Part shown: positions 6,465-11,060 of the stretch, one piece after another
Numbering within the stretch: the stretch's first letter is position 1
Layout of the letters: every line of letters starts with the position of its first letter
DNA from: Ruminococcaceae bacterium UBA866
GTDB taxonomy: Bacteria > Bacillota > Clostridia > Oscillospirales > Ruminococcaceae
Assembly (NCBI GenBank): GCA_002295325.1
Contig: DBGA01000085.1
Span: 37,337-48,396, forward strand
Length of the DNA stretch: 11,060 bases
Direction of reading: 5' to 3'
The notes under the pieces: model-generated
Database searches by the model: none
Told to the model about the DNA's origin: nothing
The model's input: the letters and a program-made list of their open reading frames with translations, nothing else
Program-made: the position numbers and the translations under genes

Positions 6465-7205
6465 TTATTTTAGTTTTGCTGCGATAGTTGCATAAGCCTC
6501 TTCGTCCACAATAACTGTAACATCTGGGTGTAGTTGCAGTGCAGATGCCGGAACGTTTGGTGTGATTGGGCCAAAGCAAGAATCATATATAATGTCAGCC
6601 TTAGCACTGCCGTTTGCAATAAGAACAATCTTTTTTGCACCCATAATAGTTTTAATTCCCATTGAGATTGCTGTTTTTGGAACATCTGCTTCACTAGCAA
6701 AAAATCTAGTATTAGCCTTAATTGTAGACTCAGTAAGATTAACTTCATGAGTATATTTATCAAAGCAATCGTTTGGCTCGTTAAATCCAATATGACCGTT
6801 AGTGCCGATGCCTAAAAGTTGCATATCAATTCCACCTAAGGATTTAATCAACTTTTCATAGTTTTCACTCTCTAGTTCTTTATCTGAAGCCAATCCATTT
6901 GGTACATGAGTGTTTGCTTTATCAATATTAATGTGGTTAAACAAGTTTGAATTCATAAAATAGCGATAACTTTGGTCGCTTTCGCCTGAAAGTCCAACGT
7001 ACTCATCAAGGTTTACAGTCTTAACCTCGCTAAAATCCAAATCGTTTGCGTTGTACATTTCAATCAACTTTTTATATGTTCCTATAGGGGTTGAGCCAGT
7101 TGCCAGCCCTATAACGCTGTCTTGTTTTAGTGTAATCTGTGAAAAGAATATGCCCGCAGCCTTTTTAGACATATCATTGTAATCTTTGGCTTTAATAATT
7201 TTCAT
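6465..7205 (-). CDS. nagB: Glucosamine-6-phosphate deaminase
   Basis: NagB converts glucosamine-6-phosphate to fructose-6-phosphate and ammonia, feeding amino sugars from cell walls, chitin or mucin into glycolysis. The 246-residue length fits the shorter Firmicutes form, without the E. coli C-terminal extension. Visible landmarks are GLATGSTP (33-40, phosphate loop), NLDEYVG with the catalytic Asp67, and LGIGTNGHIGFNEP (131-144) with His138 and Glu143. Asn136 replaces the Asp of the E. coli enzyme, as I recall for other Firmicutes. AAGGAG lies 9 nt before the ATG. No nagA or sugar transporter is adjacent, so nagB stands alone here and converges on birA. Confidence 0.95.
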   Translation of the reverse strand: MKIIKAKDYNDMSKKAAGIFFSQITLKQDSVIGLATGSTPIGTYKKLIEMYNANDLDFSEVKTVNLDEYVGLSGESDQSYRYFMNSNLFNHINIDKANTHVPNGLASDKELESENYEKLIKSLGGIDMQLLGIGTNGHIGFNEPNDCFDKYTHEVNLTESTIKANTRFFASEADVPKTAISMGIKTIMGAKKIVLIANGSAKADIIYDSCFGPITPNVPASALQLHPDVTVIVDEEAYATIAAKLK

Positions 7206-7244
7206 TTAACTTAACTCCTTTGAAATATTAATTAATATACATAT

Positions 7245-7273
7245 ATATTAACACAAATTATTTTAAAGGTAAA
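7245..7273 (-). promoter_or_regulatory. Promoter of nagB
   Basis: TTTACC (7268-7273), a 17-bp spacer and an extended -10 TGTTAATAT (hexamer 7245-7250) precede nagB by about 40 nt. A 20-bp AT-rich palindrome (TTAATATA-CATA-TATATTAA, 7232-7251) covers the -10 and start region and could be an operator, though such symmetry is common in AT-rich DNA. Confidence 0.55.
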
Positions 7274-7417
7274 CAATAAACTCAATATTCACAATTTGAT
7301 TTTACTAAATTATGAAATAATTACTATTCTCTATCTTCTAATTGCAAATACATAGCATAACCTGTACTACAGTTGAATAAGATTAGATAGAAAATCACAA
7401 AAGGAGTGGGTGTCTTA

Positions 7418-8962
7418 ATGGAACTTAAACTTACACATGAGTCAATATGTATAAATGAAATTGTATTTGACGGAGCTTTAGAGCAATCAATTGAACTTGA
7501 TTATTTACTTCCAGACTATTGTCCGAGTATCTTCAAGGTGCTAAAATGCAAGGTTGTTCCCAAAATTACATCAGAGCGAATTATGAATGGAAAACTTACG
7601 ATTGATGGCGTCGCTTACATTAAAGTTATCTATGTAGGTGAAGACGACTATCAAATTCATTCAATTGCACAAAAACAGGTATTCTCTAAATCTACTGAGT
7701 TAAAAGAAAACTATGAAGATGCAATTATTACTGCATCTGTCAAATGTGATTATGTTAACTGTCGTGTCATTAATCAACATCGGCTTGACATTCGCGGAGC
7801 AATTAGCATCAAAGCAACTGTAAGTGTTACGAAAAAACTTGAAATTCTAAGTAAAGCTGCTGGAATGGGAGTTCAAGTTAACAATCAAAAAGTTACTGCA
7901 CTTGACAAAAAGCTACATGCCTCAAAAGAATTTTCAATCAACGAAGAACTTGAGCTTAGCTACGGCAAACCTGCAATTGGGGAGATGATAGACCATTCCG
8001 CAAGCGCTGTACTCACAGAGTATAAAGTAATTGCTAATAAAGTAATTATCAAGGGTGATATCATACTCCACACCCTCTATGCTACTGACGAGAACAACGC
8101 AAACCCAGAGATTATGGACCACTCTATCCCTATCAGCCAAATTATTGATGTTTCAGGGGTAAACGAGGATTACAAATGCATTGTGACCTTTGATGTTACC
8201 AGCGTTGATATTAACCTGAAGCAAAATGGTAACAGTGAGTGCAAGTCCTTTGATGCAGAATTTATTGTAAGGGTTTGCTGCGAGGCAAACAAGAATACCG
8301 AAGCACAGCTAATCGATGACATCTATTCTACAATGTATAAGGTGGAGTCAAACTCGACTAAGATTAAAGTTGAGCAACTGATTGGTATGGTGAACGAGTC
8401 CTGTATCTGTAAAAGCTCTGTTGCTATTCCACAAGGTGAGCTTAATTGTGTATATGATATTACCTGTGACTTTGTGAATGATACCTGTCGTTTTGAAAAT
8501 GGTTGTATCAATATAACTGGAAACATGTGTATATCAATACTTGCACTTGACCGGGAAAATATGCCTATATTAATTGAAAAAACTGCGCCTTGTGAAATAA
8601 AAATTGATGCGAAATGTGCTGAAGATAATGTTATGTTATCCCCACATATTACAATCTCTTCTGTTTCATACAGCATGATTTCAAGTGATGAGATTGAAAT
8701 CAGGGTTGAACTTAAAGTATGCACTAACTTATATAAATTCTGTTATTACAACGTTTTAAATTCAGTTAGTGTTGACGAAGCCAACAAAAAAGAACGCAAT
8801 AGCAACGCAGTTATTCGACTATATTTCGCGCAGAACGGTGAAAAGATTTGGGATATCGCTAAGAAATTTAACACATCAGTTGATTTAATTTACTTAGAAA
8901 ACGACCTTGACAGTGAGGTTGTAAACTCAAAATCTATGCTATTAATCCCCATAACCGATTAG
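7418..8962 (+). CDS. sipL: SipL-like spore coat morphogenesis protein (SPOCS/DUF3794 repeats plus LysM)
   Basis: In Clostridioides difficile, SipL binds SpoIVA and is needed to attach the coat to the forespore surface. This 514-residue protein has the same architecture. It begins with a DUF3794-type segment (MELKLTHESICINEIVF ... LDYLLPDYCPSIFKVLK), continues with what read as two more diverged SPOCS-like units (about 165-320 and 325-460), and ends in a LysM-like domain (about 466-514: RLYFAQNGEKIWDIAKKFNTSVDLIYLEND ... LLIP). There is no signal peptide or membrane segment, as expected for a mother-cell cytosolic protein. It has about 20 cysteines, high for such a protein. ATG 7418 follows AAGGAG by 11 nt; an in-frame GTG at 7406 overlaps that site. 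spoIVA follows after 39 nt with no terminator between. No convincing sigma-E promoter was found. Confidence 0.88.
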   Translation: MELKLTHESICINEIVFDGALEQSIELDYLLPDYCPSIFKVLKCKVVPKITSERIMNGKLTIDGVAYIKVIYVGEDDYQIHSIAQKQVFSKSTELKENYEDAIITASVKCDYVNCRVINQHRLDIRGAISIKATVSVTKKLEILSKAAGMGVQVNNQKVTALDKKLHASKEFSINEELELSYGKPAIGEMIDHSASAVLTEYKVIANKVIIKGDIILHTLYATDENNANPEIMDHSIPISQIIDVSGVNEDYKCIVTFDVTSVDINLKQNGNSECKSFDAEFIVRVCCEANKNTEAQLIDDIYSTMYKVESNSTKIKVEQLIGMVNESCICKSSVAIPQGELNCVYDITCDFVNDTCRFENGCINITGNMCISILALDRENMPILIEKTAPCEIKIDAKCAEDNVMLSPHITISSVSYSMISSDEIEIRVELKVCTNLYKFCYYNVLNSVSVDEANKKERNSNAVIRLYFAQNGEKIWDIAKKFNTSVDLIYLENDLDSEVVNSKSMLLIPITD

Positions 8963-9001
8963 AGCAGATAAATTAATTTATACATAGGAGGAAAATTACT
9001 T

Positions 9002-10480
9002 ATGGAAAATTCTAATATATATGCCGATATCGCCAAACGTACCGACGGGGATATTTATATTGGCATAGTTGGTCCTGTAAGGACGGGAAAATCCACTTTT
9101 ATAAAGCGTTTTATGGAGACGCTTGTCATTCCAAATATTGAAAGTGAGTTTAGAAAAGAACGGGCAATTGACGAGCTCCCTCAATCTTCAGGTGGAAAGA
9201 CAATTATGACAACTGAACCAAAATTTATACCAGAAGAGGCTGTAAAGGTTAACCTCGAAGGGAATGCCCAACTGAATGTTAGGTTGATTGACTGTGTTGG
9301 ATATATCGTTCCCAGCTCAATAGGATATTTTGAAAATGAAGCTCCTCGAATGGTTATGACTCCTTGGTTTGAAGATGAAGTCCCTTTTAATATGGCTGCG
9401 GAAGTAGGCACAAAAAAAGTTATTAATGAGCATTCTACCATTGGAATTGTTGTCACTACAGATGGAAGTATCACTGACATTCCCCGTGACGAGTATGCAG
9501 AAGCAGAAGAGAGAGTAATTTTTGAGCTCAAAGAACTTAATAAACCATTTGTTGTATTGCTAAATAGCGTTAGACCAAACTCTGATTTTGCAAGAGCACT
9601 TGCTGTACAGATGAGTGAAAAATACGGAGTGCCGGTAATCCCTATTAATTGTTTAGAACTTGATAACTCTAACATAAAGGACATAATGAAAGAACTATTG
9701 TTTGAGTTTCCTATCAGTGAAATTGCAATAGATATGCCTAGATGGGTTAATTCACTCCAAAAAGACCACTGGTTAAAGACCAGCGTTTTTGACTCCATAA
9801 AAAATAGTGCAGTAAATGCGCAAAATATCTGCGATATTAACTCTGTTACATCAAAAATATGTAACTGTGAACATGTAACTAAGTGTGATATCGACAATAT
9901 TTGTTTGGGTACTGGATCTATACAGATGACTGTTTGCCTAAAAGGCGACTTATTCTATAAGATTTTGGGCGAAGTTACGGGTATTGATATTAACGATGAG
10001 TCAGGATTAATGCCTTGTATGATTGAACTTTCTGCAATCAAACGTAAATATATGAAAGTTGAGTCTGCGCTCCAAGAAGTAGAGGCTACAGGATACGGTA
10101 TCGTTATGCCAGACATTGACGAATTAACCTTAGAAGAGCCTGTAATCGTTAAGCAGGGTGGAAAATATGGAGTTAAACTAAATGCAAGCGCACCGTCAAT
10201 TCATATGATGAAAGCTGATATCACTACCGAAGTCAGTCCTATCGTTGGCTCAGAACGGCAATCTGAAGAGCTTGTTATGTATCTACTAAAGGAATTTGAG
10301 GAAAATCCAAAGAAAATCTGGGAGTCAAATATATTTGGAAAATCTCTTCATTCACTTGTAAATGAAGGACTCCATAATAAGCTATATCGTATGCCATCTG
10401 AGGCAAGACAACGATTACAAGAAACAATTGAGCGTATCATAAACGAGGGCTGTGGCGGACTAATCTGCATTATACTATAA
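9002..10480 (+). CDS. spoIVA: Stage IV sporulation protein A (coat basement ATPase)
   Basis: SpoIVA polymerises irreversibly on the outer forespore membrane using ATP hydrolysis and forms the platform on which the spore coat is built. The 492-residue length equals the Bacillus subtilis protein. Walker A is GPVRTGKST (24-32) with Lys30, the sensor threonines are Thr70/Thr71 in GGKTIMTTEPKF, and Walker B is LIDCVGY with Asp97, all at the positions known in B. subtilis. The C-terminal end GGLICIIL, the part implicated in membrane/SpoVM anchoring, is intact. The protein has 11 cysteines, six of them at 277, 287, 289, 295, 301 and 312 in the middle domain. AGGAGG lies about 10 nt before the ATG. 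It forms a two-gene unit with the SipL-like gene upstream and is closed by a terminator. Expression should be mother-cell specific. Confidence 0.98.
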   Translation: MENSNIYADIAKRTDGDIYIGIVGPVRTGKSTFIKRFMETLVIPNIESEFRKERAIDELPQSSGGKTIMTTEPKFIPEEAVKVNLEGNAQLNVRLIDCVGYIVPSSIGYFENEAPRMVMTPWFEDEVPFNMAAEVGTKKVINEHSTIGIVVTTDGSITDIPRDEYAEAEERVIFELKELNKPFVVLLNSVRPNSDFARALAVQMSEKYGVPVIPINCLELDNSNIKDIMKELLFEFPISEIAIDMPRWVNSLQKDHWLKTSVFDSIKNSAVNAQNICDINSVTSKICNCEHVTKCDIDNICLGTGSIQMTVCLKGDLFYKILGEVTGIDINDESGLMPCMIELSAIKRKYMKVESALQEVEATGYGIVMPDIDELTLEEPVIVKQGGKYGVKLNASAPSIHMMKADITTEVSPIVGSERQSEELVMYLLKEFEENPKKIWESNIFGKSLHSLVNEGLHNKLYRMPSEARQRLQETIERIINEGCGGLICIIL

Positions 10481-10481
10481 T

Positions 10482-10514
10482 AAAAAATGGAGTACAAATT
10501 GTACTCCATTTTTT
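10482..10514 (+). terminator. Terminator after spoIVA
   Basis: The stem AAAAAATGGAGTAC (10482-10495) pairs with GTACTCCATTTTTT (10501-10514) around a 5-nt loop, starting right after the spoIVA stop. The T-run forms the 3' arm and tail. It separates the sporulation pair from the next gene. Confidence 0.88.
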
Positions 10515-10538
10515 ATTATATGTAGCAAAATTCAAATG

Positions 10539-10567
10539 GTATAAAACTTATTTAAAGTACTATAATA
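10539..10567 (+). promoter_or_regulatory. Possible promoter of the DUF421 gene
   Basis: TATAATA (10561-10567) is a perfect sigma-A -10 hexamer but has no -35 partner. With GTATA (10539-10543) 17 bp upstream it also resembles forespore (sigma-F/G) promoters, matching CATNHTA in six of seven bases. The transcript would start near 10573, at the edge of the ribosome binding site, so either reading is tentative. Confidence 0.3.
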
Positions 10568-10583
10568 TTTAAGAGGTGATTTT

Positions 10584-11060
10584 ATGAATTTTGATTTTCT
10601 TTGGGATATTGGTGACATTATTTTAAGAGCTTTCATTTCTGTATGTTTTTTATTTATTATTACCCGATTAATGGGTAAAAAGCAAATTTCACAGCTTACT
10701 TTCTTTGATTATATTATTGGAATTTCACTTGGCTCAATTGCTGCTGAAATGGCATCTTCAACTGATATTCCATATTCACATACACTTACAGCAATGATAG
10801 TATATACAGCAATTGCACTTACTATATCTTACGTAACCAATAAGAGCATTCGGGCAAGGCGATTTTTTACAGGAAAGACCTTTTTATTAATAGATAAAGG
10901 AAAAATACTGCAAGAAAACTTAAGTAAAGTTAAATATGATATCAATGACCTTCTCGCACAGGCTAGAAATGCTGGGTACTTCAATATTGCAGATATTGCT
11001 TATGCCCTACTTGAAACTAACGGAAAAATTAGCTTTATGCCAGTATCTGAAAAGCAGCCC
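10584..11060 (+). CDS. DUF421/YetF-like membrane protein (N-terminal part, cut by window edge)
   Basis: The first 159 codons are in the window; the frame is open to the edge. The N-terminus has about three membrane segments (ILRAFISVCFLFIITRLMG, FDYIIGISLGSIAAEMA, LTAMIVYTAIALTISYV), followed by the cytosolic DUF421 domain with FFTGKTFLLIDKGKILQENL, YDINDLLAQARNAGYFNIADIAYALLETNGKISFMP. This pattern identifies the YetF/YrbG/YkjA family. Biochemical function is not known; relatives in Bacillus spores have been linked to membrane properties and wet-heat resistance. GAGGTG lies 5 nt before the ATG. It sits just after spoIVA but behind a terminator, so a shared role in spores is only an inference. 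Confidence 0.88.
   Translation, partial: MNFDFLWDIGDIILRAFISVCFLFIITRLMGKKQISQLTFFDYIIGISLGSIAAEMASSTDIPYSHTLTAMIVYTAIALTISYVTNKSIRARRFFTGKTFLLIDKGKILQENLSKVKYDINDLLAQARNAGYFNIADIAYALLETNGKISFMPVSEKQP

Noticed and set aside
6043..6790. Long minus-strand frames over birA and in the other frame of nagB
   Set aside because: They overlap real genes with full catalytic motifs, cross the bidirectional terminator and show no family signature.
7344..7373. Possible sigma-E promoter for the SipL-like gene (GCAAATA, 15 bp, ACTACAGT)
   Set aside because: Only about five of seven and five of eight bases match my recollection of the sigma-E consensus, which is expected by chance in AT-rich DNA.
9181..9897. 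Minus-strand open frame of 238 codons inside spoIVA
   Set aside because: It is a shadow of a highly conserved gene on the plus strand, with low-complexity Ser/Thr/Ile composition and no start signal.
1..11060. CRISPR arrays, tRNA genes, insertion sequences or phage genes
   Set aside because: No direct repeat series, cloverleaf pattern, transposase or integrase reading frame was seen on either strand.

Overview
The window looks like chromosomal DNA of a low-GC, endospore-forming member of the Clostridia. The evidence is AT-rich sequence, strong AGGAGG-type ribosome binding sites, an infC-rpmI-rplT operon with a Firmicutes-style leader attenuator, and a pair of sporulation genes: a SipL-like SPOCS/LysM protein (SipL is best known from Clostridioides difficile) directly followed by spoIVA. 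I cannot name the genus from sequence alone.

Layout. Positions 1-2766 are a minus-strand housekeeping block. Read in the direction of transcription it holds a consensus sigma-A promoter, a ~170-nt structured leader ending in a terminator-like hairpin, infC (apparently starting on AUA), rpmI, rplT, a terminator, a TrmH/SpoU-type rRNA methyltransferase gene and the 5' part of dprA, which runs off the left edge. Upstream on the same strand lies an O-antigen-ligase/Wzy-like polytopic membrane protein (2763-3908), whose stop codon falls inside the infC -35 box. Next is an XRE-cupin regulator (4036-4602, minus), divergent from a flavin-reductase-like gene (4810-5403, plus) that is followed closely by birA (5429-6403). 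birA and nagB (6465-7205, minus) converge on one strong bidirectional terminator. From 7418 the plus strand carries the sporulation pair sipL-like (7418-8962) and spoIVA (9002-10480), closed by a terminator. A DUF421/YetF-like membrane protein gene starts at 10584 and runs off the right edge.

How the parts work together. infC, rpmI and rplT are the classic translation operon. The leader hairpin fits ribosomal protein L20 feedback, and the non-AUG infC start fits IF3 feedback, so the operon seems to carry two autoregulatory controls. The SipL-like protein and SpoIVA are expected to form the basement layer that anchors the spore coat, and here they appear to be one transcription unit. SpoIVA keeps its ATPase residues (K30, T70/T71, D97) and its C-terminal end. 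Both proteins are unusually rich in cysteine, and SpoIVA has a local cysteine cluster at 277-312. DUF421 proteins have been linked to spore properties in Bacillus, so the last gene may belong to the same developmental theme, though it probably has its own promoter.

No stretch longer than 300 bases lacks a gene. The largest gaps are 7206-7417 and 4603-4809, and both hold divergent promoter regions. I see no tRNA, rRNA, CRISPR array, insertion sequence or prophage gene. The window is mostly ordinary core genome. The points most worth checking are the AUA-start infC with its leader, the sipL-spoIVA linkage and the cysteine enrichment of that pair. I do not see strong evidence for a wholly new system.
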